DNA of 34,431 nucleotides. Source: an uncultured Victivallis sp. (GTDB taxonomy: Bacteria > Verrucomicrobiota > Lentisphaeria > Victivallales > Victivallaceae). Position 1 is the first letter of the stretch. Every line of letters begins with the position of its first letter. Below the pieces are notes generated by a model. It had not been told where the DNA came from. It saw only the letters and a list, made by a program, of their open reading frames with translations, and did no database searches. Location of the stretch: NCBI RefSeq assembly GCF_944391105.1, contig NZ_CALXSK010000046.1, forward strand, positions 1-34,431. The letters are read 5' to 3'. The position numbers and the translations under genes are program-made. Below, in pieces: positions 15,194 through 22,985 of the stretch.

Positions 15194-17113
15194 TTAACGC
15201 CGGCTGAACCGCTTTTCGATTTCGCGCAGCGTGATTGTAATCATGGTCGGGCGGCCGTGCGGACAGAGCGTGCCCTGGCGGCATTCTCCGAGCTGGCGCA
15301 GGAGCTCCTCCGCCGCGGGGAGCGGCAGTACGTCGTGCGCTTTCACCGCCGCGCGGCACGCTGCGCGTGCAACGTATTCCAGCTCCACCGGCAGTTTGTG
15401 TTCCGCATTTTCGATCAGCTCCTGAAGCATGTCCGGAATCATGCTCGTCAAATCGCGGTGTTCCGGCAGGGCCGCCGGTACCGAATTCAGCATCACGGTG
15501 TTGCTCCCGAGCGGTTCGACGTCGAAACCGATCGCTTCGAAAATCTTCCGGTTCCGCAGCAGCAGCGCGGCCATCGAGTGCGGCAGCTCCAGTGTCTGCG
15601 GCAGCAGCAGCGTCTGTGCGGCAACTCCCCGGCGGGCCGAGTCGAGCAGCCGTTCGAACATCACGCGCTCGTGGGCCGCATGCTGGTCGATCAGGATCAG
15701 GCCTGATTTCCCGGCGGCCAGAAGGTAGGTGTCGTCCAGCACTCCGATGATCCGCGTCGGCCATTCGCCGTTGAAAGGAATGTCGGGGTAGTCGAACTTC
15801 GACCGGACGGGAATCTCGACCGCGGGGGTGTCGGTCAGAAAACTCGCACTGGAGTCCGTCGTTGTTTTCGGAGCCGCTTGTTCCGGTGGCGGCGTCGGCG
15901 GGCATTCCGGTTTCTGCTCCGGTTTCTGCTCCGGCGTCGATTCCGGTTCGGACGCCGGTTCCGGAGCGATGCGCGGACGCTCCTCCCGGAATGTCGGCAG
16001 AGAGGGTTGTTCGCTGTTGCCTGGTTCGTATCGGACAGAGGCGGCGTCCAGTACAAGTTTCAGCGGGACCTGACCCGAAAGCGGCAGAGATTTTTCATCC
16101 GTCCGGGGGGCGGGCTGAGCCTCCCGCGTCCGGCGGAGCGCATTGCCGACCGCCGCCGCGACGGCCCGTCCGACGGCGTATTCGCGTTTGAACCGCACCT
16201 CCCGTTTGGCGGGGTGGACGTTCACGTCGACCTCCTGCGGAGACATCTCCAGAAACAGGATGACCGGAGGGAAGCGTCCGCTCTCGGCGAGCGTGGCGTA
16301 CCCTTCCCGGATGCCGCGGAAGATCGCGGGGGATTCGACCGCCCGTCCGTTCACGAACGTCCGCTGTTCGCGGCGGCTGTTCCGTGTGAAACCGGGGCTG
16401 GCGATGTAGCCGGTGACCCGAATGCCGCTCTCCTGGTGGGAGACCGGCCAGAGTGCGTCGGCGTAAACGCGGCCGAAGAATTCGCGCAGCCTCGGTTCCG
16501 GTTTCTCCGAGGCGGGCGAGCGGAACGAGCAGCGACCGTCCATCACGAGTTCGAACGCCACCTCCGGCCGCGGAATCGCCAGTGCGAGCACCGCCTCCTC
16601 GATGTGGTGTGCTTCGGTCGCGTCTGCTTTCAGGAATTTCCGGCGCGCGGGAGTGTTGAAGAACAGGTCGCGGATCCGGATCGTCGTGCCGACCGCTCCG
16701 CCGCAGGGGGCGGCTTCGATGAGCCGGCCGCCTTCGACGACGACCCGGGTTCCTTCGAGTTGTTCGGCCGTCCGGGTCGTGAGTTCGAATCGGCTGATGG
16801 AGGCGATCGAGGGGAGCGCCTCCCCGCGGAACCCGAGTGTGACGATATTGTCGATGTCCTGTTCGCTGAGCAGTTTGCTGGTTCCGTGCGGCTCGATGCA
16901 CAAAAGCGCGTCATCGCTGTCCATGCCGCAGCCGTCGTCGGTGACGCTGATCAGCCGGGAGCCGGCGCGTTCGATTTCGATGCGGATCCGTCTTGCTCCG
17001 GCGTCGATGGCGTTTTCGACAAGCTCCTTGACGACCGAGGCGGGGCGTTCGATGACTTCACCTGCCGCAATCCGGTTGCTGAGATGTTCGGACATGATTT
17101 TAATTCGACTCAT
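15194..17113 (-). CDS. mutL: DNA mismatch repair protein MutL
   Basis: The protein has 639 residues, normal for the family. The GHKL ATPase domain shows 'IAAGEV' (15-20), 'ELVENAIDAGA' (30-40), 'DDGCGM' (59-64) and 'GFRGEALPSIASIS' (94-107). A Glu/Pro-rich linker (PEQKPEQKPE) leads to the C-terminal dimerisation domain. That domain carries the endonuclease motif DQHA-x2-E-x4-E (DQHAAHERVMFE, from 476), ACR near 585 and CPHGRP near 617. It is therefore the nicking type found in bacteria without MutH, acting with MutS after mismatch recognition. The ATG at 17113 overlaps the end of the TPR gene by 14 bases. The start fits the usual 'M..I..L....N.IAAGEV' spacing better than the inner ATG at 17095. 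Confidence 0.97.
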   Translation of the reverse strand: MSRIKIMSEHLSNRIAAGEVIERPASVVKELVENAIDAGARRIRIEIERAGSRLISVTDDGCGMDSDDALLCIEPHGTSKLLSEQDIDNIVTLGFRGEALPSIASISRFELTTRTAEQLEGTRVVVEGGRLIEAAPCGGAVGTTIRIRDLFFNTPARRKFLKADATEAHHIEEAVLALAIPRPEVAFELVMDGRCSFRSPASEKPEPRLREFFGRVYADALWPVSHQESGIRVTGYIASPGFTRNSRREQRTFVNGRAVESPAIFRGIREGYATLAESGRFPPVILFLEMSPQEVDVNVHPAKREVRFKREYAVGRAVAAAVGNALRRTREAQPAPRTDEKSLPLSGQVPLKLVLDAASVRYEPGNSEQPSLPTFREERPRIAPEPASEPESTPEQKPEQKPECPPTPPPEQAAPKTTTDSSASFLTDTPAVEIPVRSKFDYPDIPFNGEWPTRIIGVLDDTYLLAAGKSGLILIDQHAAHERVMFERLLDSARRGVAAQTLLLPQTLELPHSMAALLLRNRKIFEAIGFDVEPLGSNTVMLNSVPAALPEHRDLTSMIPDMLQELIENAEHKLPVELEYVARAACRAAVKAHDVLPLPAAEELLRQLGECRQGTLCPHGRPTMITITLREIEKRFSRR

Positions 17114-17756
17114 GATTCGGCTCCGGGAATTTGACGGAGGCGGGCTCCGTTCGGATTGTTTCCTCTTTCTTTTGCGGGACGTCGGCGGTTCGCTGGTTCT
17201 TCTGTCTGGCCGCTTGTTCCGACGCGAGTTTCCGGTACTGTCCGGCTGTTGCGGAGTCTCCGAGTTCCTCGTAGGCGCGGCTCAAGCTCAGGTTGATGCC
17301 CGGCTGGTCGGGATCGATGGCGCGCGCGGTCAGAAGTTCGCGGATCCCGGCTTCGTACCACTGCATCCGGATCAATGTTTCGCCGAGATTCGCGTGGGCG
17401 ACGGGGTCCTTCGGTTGTTTCGCCAGCACTGCACGAAATACGCTGCTGGCTTCGAAATACCTGCCGGACAGAAAGTAGACGTTGCCGAGCATCCGCATTG
17501 CGACAAGATTGTCTCGATCGAGATTCAGCACCCGGCGAAGCGAGTGCTCCGCCTCGGGATAACGCTTCTGGGTGAAGAATCGCGCCGATTCGTTGAGCAG
17601 TGCCCGGATGAGCTCCGGGGAGGCCGTCGACTCCCGCGGCGTGTGGAGCTGATCCGCCCCCCCGCTGTTGTAACTGCGGACAACCCCCAGCGTCAGAAGC
17701 ACGACGCCGGCGAGAAGGCCGAGCAGTCCGATGAGTCCCTTCCGTTCTCTGTTCAT
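17100..17756 (-). CDS. membrane-anchored TPR protein
   Basis: The protein has 218 residues from the ATG at 17756, which overlaps the ATPase stop as ATGA. A basic start (MNRERKG) is followed by one membrane helix (about 8-27), so the bulk is probably periplasmic. Residues 50-190 hold about four TPR units, for example 'ARFFTQKRYPEAEHSLRRVLNLD', 'GNVYFLSGRYFEASSVFRAVLAKQPKD', 'ANLGETLIRMQWYEAGIRELLTARAIDPDQ' and 'LSRAYEELGD'. The C-terminus is charged and disordered. TPRs mediate protein contacts; no enzyme motif is present. It is sandwiched between an Opp/Dpp ATPase and mutL with overlaps, so it is co-translated, but no functional link is evident. Confidence 0.85.
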   Translation of the reverse strand: MNRERKGLIGLLGLLAGVVLLTLGVVRSYNSGGADQLHTPRESTASPELIRALLNESARFFTQKRYPEAEHSLRRVLNLDRDNLVAMRMLGNVYFLSGRYFEASSVFRAVLAKQPKDPVAHANLGETLIRMQWYEAGIRELLTARAIDPDQPGINLSLSRAYEELGDSATAGQYRKLASEQAARQKNQRTADVPQKKEETIRTEPASVKFPEPNHESN

Positions 17757-18763
17757 TCCTGTTCGCCGGGGTTGTCCAGAATCGGGAAATGGCAGTATAC
17801 CGTGTGGGCGCCGGAAAGGCGGACCGGCCCGGGAATTCGGCAGCGGCAGTGTTCCTTCTCCTCCGGCGTGAGGCTCCCGCGGCGTTCGCACCGGTCGCAG
17901 AAGCGGCAGCCCGGGGCGAACTCCTCCGGGGATGGAACGTGGCCGGGAATGGTTGACAGGCGTTTTTCCTCTCCGCCGAGATGCGGAACCGCTTTCAGGA
18001 GCGCCCGGGTGTAAGGATGGGCCGGGTGAGCGAAGAGTTCCGTCGCGGAGGAGTATTCGACGATGTTGCCCGCGTACATCACTGCGACCCGGTTCGCGAG
18101 CCGGGCGACGATGCCGAGGTTGTGGGTCACGAGGATCACCGCCATGTTGCGCACCCGGCGCAATTCGTCGATGAGTTCGAGGATCTGCGCCTGAATCGTC
18201 ACGTCGAGTGCCGTGGTCGGTTCATCGGCGACAAGGAGTTCCGGATTGCCCGCGAGAGCCATGGCGATCATGACGCGCTGCTGCATGCCGCCGGACATCT
18301 CGTGCGGAAACGCGTCGATCCGGCTCTCCGGCGCAGGGATTCCGACCTGGCGCAGAAGTTCGATGACCTCTCCGCGGATGTCCGTCACATCCGGGCGGTG
18401 CAGAGTGAGCACCTCGGCGATCTGGCTGCCGACCCGGAATACGGGATTGAGCGAGACCGACGGCTCCTGAAAGATATAGGCGATTCCGCCGCCGCGGATC
18501 TTCCGCAGTTTCCGCGCGGAGATGCGCGTAAGGTCGACAACGCCCTCCTTCGTCCGGAACTCGATTGCGCCGGCCCGGACGCGGGCTGGAGGGGACGGCA
18601 GCAGTGAGGTCAGCGAAAGGCAGCTGATGCTCTTCCCGCAGCCGGACTCCCCGACCAGGGCGAGAATTTCGCCCCGTTCGACCTCGAAAGAGACGTCGCT
18701 TACGATGTCCGGGGCGTCTGCCCCGAACGAGATGTTCAGATTTTTTACCGATAAAAGCGCCAT
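17753..18763 (-). CDS. oligopeptide/dipeptide ABC transporter ATP-binding protein (DppD/OppD type)
   Basis: The protein has 336 residues from the ATG at 18763; in-frame sequence further upstream is AT-rich promoter DNA and is excluded. Walker A GESGCGKS (38-45), 'IFQEPSVSLNP', signature 'MSGGMQQR', Walker B 'LLVADEPTTALD' and the switch histidine in 'VTHNLG' are all present. The C-terminal extension with 'HPYTRALLKAVP' and a Cys cluster 'GCRFCDRC' marks the Opp/Dpp/nickel subgroup. Normally it pairs with a second ATPase, two permeases and a binding protein, but none is in the window. It must serve subunits encoded elsewhere or be an orphan. It is first in an operon with the TPR protein and mutL. 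Confidence 0.92.
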   Translation of the reverse strand: MALLSVKNLNISFGADAPDIVSDVSFEVERGEILALVGESGCGKSISCLSLTSLLPSPPARVRAGAIEFRTKEGVVDLTRISARKLRKIRGGGIAYIFQEPSVSLNPVFRVGSQIAEVLTLHRPDVTDIRGEVIELLRQVGIPAPESRIDAFPHEMSGGMQQRVMIAMALAGNPELLVADEPTTALDVTIQAQILELIDELRRVRNMAVILVTHNLGIVARLANRVAVMYAGNIVEYSSATELFAHPAHPYTRALLKAVPHLGGEEKRLSTIPGHVPSPEEFAPGCRFCDRCERRGSLTPEEKEHCRCRIPGPVRLSGAHTVYCHFPILDNPGEQE

Positions 18764-18855
18764 GCCGGAAATCAATTCTGCGGTGGAAAAAAACGTCCGT
18801 TTCTTCAATATAACACGAAATTTACCAAGATTCCACAATATTTCGGCGCGGACAG

Positions 18856-18884
18856 TAGAAAAAAATGGAAAACGCCATTATATT
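18856..18884 (+). promoter_or_regulatory. possible promoter of the ketoacyl synthase gene
   Basis: TAGAAA (18856-18861), a 17-base spacer and TATATT (18879-18884) lie 52 bases before the ATG at 18937. The divergent ATPase gene must be transcribed from the same 173-base space; a weak minus-strand TATATT is near 18814-18819. Confidence 0.4.
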
Positions 18885-18936
18885 ACCGGGGAAAAATAAG
18901 AGATCTATAACCATTCCGTACAGATTGCGAGGGTGC

Positions 18937-20169
18937 ATGGAAAGAGCGTTCATCTCGGGACGGGGGCTCATCAGTCCCATTGGAAAGACGGTACAGGAGA
19001 ATATCGCCGGGCTGCGTTCCGGCAGAAGCGGGCTCATTCGGGTTCCGTCGTTTGTCGAGCATAAACTCGAGAGTCTGGTCGGCGGGTCGGCGGGGGAGAT
19101 TCCCGCCTGTCCTCTGATCGACCGCAAGACGCTGCGGTTCTGCCCGCCGGTCGGTGTCATGTCCGTGGTCGCCGTGCTTGAGGCGATTGCCGAAGCCGGG
19201 ATCACGCTTGAGGAACTTCGTTCGATGCGCGTGGCGATCATCGGCGGGGTGGCCGGAGGCAACTACCGGGAGCTTTATGAGGAGACCGCCAGTTACATGA
19301 ACGCAAACTACCGGCTCCGCAACGTGAGTCCTTACTGCGTGCCGCGCATCATGCCTTCGAACGCGGTTGCGAGTCTTTCGCTGCTGCTCGGGCTGACCGG
19401 GGAGTCTTTCGACGTTTCGGCGGCGTGCGCTTCCAGTGCGATTTCTGTCATGGTCGGAACCCGCTTGATCCGTTCGGGCCAGTACGATGTGGTGATCGCC
19501 GGCGGCGCGGAGAAGCTCGACTGGGTCGAAGCGCTCGGGTTCACCGCCTGCCGCGCACTCTCGCGCAAATTCAACGACACGCCCGAGAAGGCGAGCCGTC
19601 CGTTCGACCGTGACCGGGACGGGTTCGTGCTTGCGGAGGGGGCGGCCTACGTGGTGCTGGAGTCGGAATCGCATCTGAAGGCGCGCGGCGGCCGGGCGAT
19701 TTCGGAAGTTTCCGGTATCGCAGCAAACAGCAACGCAAAAGACATGGTGGTCCCCGATACGGCGGCTTCCGCGGATGTCATGCGCAATGCGATCGCCGAC
19801 GCGGGGCTGCGGCCGGAGGAGGTCGGGTATGTGAACACGCACGGCACCGGCACGCCGGTCGGCGACCCGGTGGAACTTGCCGCGATCCGCGAGGTGTTCG
19901 GCACGAAGATTGCGATCAACAGCACGAAGTCTCAGACCGGACACATGGTCGGAGCGACCGGTGCGGCGGAGATCATCTTCACCTCGCTGATGCTGGAGCA
20001 CAAATTCATTTCGCCTTCGATCAATCTCGACAATCCCGATCCGGAATTCGAGTGGGCGGATCTCGTGCGCGAGTGCCGCGACGGTGTCGATATCCGGCAC
20101 GGAATTTCCAACAGCTTCGCCTTCGGCGGTTCGAATGCCGCGGTGGTGATCTCCGACTGCGGGAAATAA
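18937..20169 (+). CDS. beta-ketoacyl-ACP synthase (KAS I/II, FabF-like)
   Basis: The protein has 410 residues from the ATG at 18937. The condensing-enzyme triad is complete: Cys164 in 'SAACASSAIS', His302 in 'NTHGTGTPVGDPVE' and His336 in 'SQTGHMVGATGAAE'. 'RPFDRDRDGFVLAEGA' and the C-terminal 'SFAFGGSNAAVVI' also fit. It elongates acyl-ACP with malonyl-ACP in fatty acid synthesis, or in a specialised lipid pathway. It lies apart from acpP/fabG/fabD and is followed at once by lipoyl synthase, and the two may share octanoyl-ACP metabolism. The N-terminal 'ERAFISGRGLISPIG' is somewhat unlike standard FabF (VVVTGLG), so it may be a paralogue rather than the main FabF. Confidence 0.9.
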   Translation: MERAFISGRGLISPIGKTVQENIAGLRSGRSGLIRVPSFVEHKLESLVGGSAGEIPACPLIDRKTLRFCPPVGVMSVVAVLEAIAEAGITLEELRSMRVAIIGGVAGGNYRELYEETASYMNANYRLRNVSPYCVPRIMPSNAVASLSLLLGLTGESFDVSAACASSAISVMVGTRLIRSGQYDVVIAGGAEKLDWVEALGFTACRALSRKFNDTPEKASRPFDRDRDGFVLAEGAAYVVLESESHLKARGGRAISEVSGIAANSNAKDMVVPDTAASADVMRNAIADAGLRPEEVGYVNTHGTGTPVGDPVELAAIREVFGTKIAINSTKSQTGHMVGATGAAEIIFTSLMLEHKFISPSINLDNPDPEFEWADLVRECRDGVDIRHGISNSFAFGGSNAAVVISDCGK

Positions 20170-20174
20170 CGGCG

Positions 20175-21065
20175 GTGAGAGGGGAGGGCAAGCCGCAGCG
20201 GCCCCGGCTGCCGGAGTGGCTGAAGGTCCGGGTCCGTGCGGGCGGCGCCCGAGAGGAAGTCGCCGGAATCCTGCGCGATTTGCGGCTCAACACGGTCTGT
20301 TCCGGAGCGCTGTGTCCGAATCTCGGGGAGTGCTTCTGTTCCGGAACGGCGACGTTCCTCATCATGGGCGGCAGCTGCACGCGCAACTGCCGCTTCTGCG
20401 CGATCGACCATTCACCGCACCCAGCTCTGCCGGAGGAAGATGAGGCCGAGCGGCTTGCGGAGGCCGCTGCGCGGCTCCGTCTCCATTATGTGGTGGTGAC
20501 CAGCGTGACCCGGGATGATCTGCCGGACGGGGGGGCGCACTGTTTTGCCGAGGTGATCGAGGCGTTGCACCGGCGGCTGCCGGAGGCGGGCGTTGAGGTT
20601 CTGACCCCCGATTTCAACTGCGACCGCGAAGCCATCGCTTCGGTGCTTGCCGCGCGGCCGACCGTATTCAACCACAATGTCGAGACGGTCGAACGGCTGT
20701 CGGGGGAGATCCGCACGCGGGCGACTTACCGGAAATCCCTGGAAGTGCTGCGTCTTGCGCATGAGATCGGCGGCGGGATTCCCGTGAAATCCGGCATCAT
20801 GCTCGGATTGGGGGAGCGCGATGAAGAGGTTGTTCAGACGCTGAAGGATCTGCGGGGCGCAGGCGTCTCGATCGTGACGATCGGGCAGTATCTGCCGCCT
20901 TCTGCGCAGCATTGGCCGCTCGACCGTTTCGTCACGCCGGAGGAGTTTGCCCGCTTCGGCCGGATTGCGGAGGAGCTGGGATTTTCGGCGGTTGCGAGTT
21001 CGCCGCTCGTGCGCAGCAGTTACCACGCCGGGGAGCTGCACAAGAAGGGCGAGTCCGGATCGTAA
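20175..21065 (+). CDS. lipA: lipoyl synthase (radical SAM)
   Basis: The protein has 296 residues from a GTG at 20175, 5 bases after the ketoacyl synthase stop; no in-frame ATG lies nearby and earlier starts would overlap the neighbour deeply. The auxiliary cluster motif C-x4-C-x5-C is at 42, 47 and 53 (CSGALCPNLGEC). The radical SAM motif C-x3-C-x2-C is at 68, 72 and 75 (CTRNCRFC), and the C-terminal RSSYHA is at 280. All define LipA, which inserts two sulfurs into octanoyl groups on 2-oxoacid dehydrogenase E2 or GcvH. No lipB is in the window. The 3' end overlaps the convergent DUF1848 gene by 46 bases. Confidence 0.95.
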   Translation: MRGEGKPQRPRLPEWLKVRVRAGGAREEVAGILRDLRLNTVCSGALCPNLGECFCSGTATFLIMGGSCTRNCRFCAIDHSPHPALPEEDEAERLAEAAARLRLHYVVVTSVTRDDLPDGGAHCFAEVIEALHRRLPEAGVEVLTPDFNCDREAIASVLAARPTVFNHNVETVERLSGEIRTRATYRKSLEVLRLAHEIGGGIPVKSGIMLGLGERDEEVVQTLKDLRGAGVSIVTIGQYLPPSAQHWPLDRFVTPEEFARFGRIAEELGFSAVASSPLVRSSYHAGELHKKGESGS

Positions 21066-21889
21066 GCGGTTTCCGCCCGGTGTCGCGCTGACTCCGGCGA
21101 ACGGTTCGCATAGCAGTACCGGCAGCCGTGCGGACAGCAGTCCGGCGTTCCGATGTCGATGCTTCTGATGCAGTTGCACAGTTTTCTCTGGCCGGAATCC
21201 TTCTTCGCTCCAACTTTGTGTCCGCAGATCGCTTCGATCCATTCACTGCCGATGCAGGCGGCCGGGGGCAGCGGCAGATCCGATTCGGCGCAGGTCTCGA
21301 GTCGGATTCCGCTCCGGGAGGCGATGACGGCGAGTTCGGAAGCGAGGCCGCGGCACTCTTCCGGAGCGGGTTCGCGGACTTGCGTTCCCGCGAGGTTCCG
21401 GCGGGTCCGCGCATAGAAGTCGAGAAAACTTGTGATGCAGCGGATCGTACAGCCTGCGAGTTCTTCGGCGATGCGGCGGAACGATTCGCAGTGAAACGTG
21501 GCGTCGTAACGCGGAGAAAACGCGATCGGATCGTACCGCCAGACCAGTTTTTCCGGGCCGATTCGCCGTGCAAGTGCGCGGAAGGTCGCAATTCGCTCCC
21601 GCAGAGGCGGCACGCCCGGTTCGAGATCGGAGTCGTAGGCGTTCAGCGTGAAGCCGAGCCCGAAGGGGATGGCGAACGTTTCGAGTCCGTCAAGTCCGGC
21701 GAGCAGGGGTGCCGGATTCTTGCTCCAGAACACGATGCAGTCGACGGCGGAAGGCGAAAGGTCCACGCGGCGAATCTGTCTGGGATTCATCGGATTGCGG
21801 GTCATGGCGAATCCGGCGGCAAGCCGGTTCAGCAGCCACGGCATGTAAAAGGCCGGAATGTCGGTCCGGCGGCTTGCGCTCACGATCAT
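21020..21889 (-). CDS. DUF1848 family protein with C-terminal Cys cluster
   Basis: The protein has 289 residues. It starts 'MIVSASRRTDIPAFYMPWLLNRL' and contains 'FWSKNPAPL', 'LVWRYDPIAFSPRYD' and a C-terminal cluster 'CNCIRSIDIGTPDCCPHGCRYCYA'. This pattern matches DUF1848, a family proposed to be related to radical SAM or spore-photoproduct-lyase-like enzymes, with the iron-sulfur cysteines at the C-terminus. The biochemical activity is not known. It begins one base after the ogt stop, so it is in an operon with an alkyl-DNA repair protein. A role in nucleic acid repair would fit but is only inferred from context. Its last 46 bases overlap lipA on the other strand. Confidence 0.88.
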   Translation of the reverse strand: MIVSASRRTDIPAFYMPWLLNRLAAGFAMTRNPMNPRQIRRVDLSPSAVDCIVFWSKNPAPLLAGLDGLETFAIPFGLGFTLNAYDSDLEPGVPPLRERIATFRALARRIGPEKLVWRYDPIAFSPRYDATFHCESFRRIAEELAGCTIRCITSFLDFYARTRRNLAGTQVREPAPEECRGLASELAVIASRSGIRLETCAESDLPLPPAACIGSEWIEAICGHKVGAKKDSGQRKLCNCIRSIDIGTPDCCPHGCRYCYANRSPESARHRAETAYDPDSPFLCSSPAW

Positions 21890-21890
21890 T

Positions 21891-22355
21891 TCAGAACAGG
21901 CTCTCCATACCGGTTTCGAGTTCGAGCAGTTTCCGTTTCAGGTCGAGCCCGCCCGCGTAGCCGACGAGTTTCCCGTTCGCGCCGATGACGCGATGGCAGG
22001 GGATGAGGATCGCGATCGGATTGCAGTGGTTCGCCATTCCGACGGCGCGGCAGCCGCCGGGGGAGCCGACCGCTTCAGCGATCTCTTTGTAAGAGGCGGT
22101 TCCGCCGTATGGAATCCGCCGCAGCGCCCGCCAGACCCGCTGCTGAAACGGCGTGCCCTGCGGGTTCAGCGGCAGGTCGAATTCATGCCGCGTTCCGGCA
22201 AAATACTCTTCGAGTTCGCGGAACGCCGTTGCGATGAGCGGATCGTCCGGAACAGTCTCGGGTTCATCGCACAGCAGGGCAAGTTCGCTTATGGCGTTCT
22301 CATCGCTCCGGATGCCGATTCTGCAGAGTGGAAATTTTTGACAGCCGAATCCCAT
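21891..22355 (-). CDS. ogt: methylated-DNA--protein-cysteine methyltransferase
   Basis: The protein has 154 residues from the ATG at 22355, preceded by a purine-rich GGGGGA site. The Ogt/AGT signature is intact: 'GTPFQQRVWRALRRIPYG' (67-84), 'SYKEIAEAVGSPGGCRAVGMANHCNP' and the acceptor Cys120 in 'IPCHRVIG', followed by 'GYAGGLDLKRKLLELE'. It transfers the O6-alkyl group of guanine irreversibly to Cys120 and so repairs alkylation damage. The N-terminal domain is short, as in many Ogt proteins. It is followed by the DUF1848 gene one base later and preceded 56 bases away by a small membrane protein. Confidence 0.95.
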   Translation of the reverse strand: MGFGCQKFPLCRIGIRSDENAISELALLCDEPETVPDDPLIATAFRELEEYFAGTRHEFDLPLNPQGTPFQQRVWRALRRIPYGGTASYKEIAEAVGSPGGCRAVGMANHCNPIAILIPCHRVIGANGKLVGYAGGLDLKRKLLELETGMESLF

Positions 22356-22411
22356 GAATATCCCCCGTTCCCTCAATAGAAGATACGCCGTTTCCGGAAA
22401 AATGCAAGCGC

Positions 22412-22915
22412 TCACCCCTGCCGTAACGCGAGAATTGCCAGAGCGAGCGCATAAAACGGCGCGGCCATCCCGAATGAGCCGCCGGCGCTTGCGAGGAAGG
22501 TCACACCGAGCAGAAGCGGCAGAACGATTTCCAGCCAGGAGAGAATCTGTTCCGAAAGCGCTTCGCCGGATTTCCTCCGTTTCGGGATCTGCGCGACGCC
22601 GAGCAGAATCACCCAGAGCCCGATGCCGATCGCGCCGAGCCGGTCGCGCCGGGAAAAGAAGAACAGCAGCGTTCCACTCGTCGCGAGGGCGGTCAGCACA
22701 AGCCCGATGCGCAGACGCCTGTTGCGCACCCCCGCTCCGAGCAGCGTCATCCCCGTCGCGGTCAGGAAAAAGAGTCCGCATCCGGCGAGAGCTCCCAGGG
22801 AAGGGCGCAGCAGCAGCAGCGGCACCGGAAGGCATGTGAGCACGCCCCGGAACCATCTTGCCCCGGGCTGCCGTCCGAAGAGGAGAAATCGGGTTATTTC
22901 CGCTGTTTTTTTCAT
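22412..22915 (-). CDS. small integral membrane protein of unknown function
   Basis: The protein has 167 residues from the ATG at 22915. It has about five or six hydrophobic stretches, for example 'GVLTCLPVPLLLL', 'LAGCGLFFLTATGMTLLGAG', 'IGLVLTALATSGTLLFFF', 'GAIGIGLWVILLGVAQI', 'WLEIVLPLLLGVTFLA' and 'FGMAAPFYALALAILAL', with Arg-rich loops. I do not recognise the family. It lies upstream of ogt on the same strand and diverges from tsaD, so it is probably the first gene of that short operon. Confidence 0.7.
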   Translation of the reverse strand: MKKTAEITRFLLFGRQPGARWFRGVLTCLPVPLLLLRPSLGALAGCGLFFLTATGMTLLGAGVRNRRLRIGLVLTALATSGTLLFFFSRRDRLGAIGIGLWVILLGVAQIPKRRKSGEALSEQILSWLEIVLPLLLGVTFLASAGGSFGMAAPFYALALAILALRQG

Positions 22916-22923
22916 CGGTGTGT

Positions 22924-22952
22924 TTGTGTTTGAAACAAAGATATGGTATATT
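22924..22952 (+). promoter_or_regulatory. promoter of tsaD
   Basis: TTGTGT (22924-22929), a 17-base spacer and TATATT (22947-22952) lie 33 bases before the ATG at 22986. The 70-base divergent space is AT-rich and must also start the minus-strand membrane protein gene. Confidence 0.5.
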
Positions 22953-22985
22953 TTTAAAATATCAAGTGAGACGGGGATTTTTTTT

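Noticed and set aside
18883..20100. A 405-codon open frame opposite the ketoacyl-ACP synthase
   Set aside because: It is Arg/His-rich with no motif; the plus strand has a complete condensing-enzyme triad.
20052..20174. Earlier start for lipA
   Set aside because: It would overlap the ketoacyl synthase by over 100 bases and add a sequence unlike LipA; the GTG at 20175 gives the normal length.
22356..22856. 167-residue N-terminal extension of Ogt
   Set aside because: The extra sequence is low-complexity and antisense-like, overlapping a membrane protein gene on the same strand in another frame; 154 residues is the normal length.
22623..22985. Long N-terminal extension of tsaD
   Set aside because: The extension is antisense to a membrane protein gene; TsaD starts at MALILGIETSCDET, directly after the promoter.
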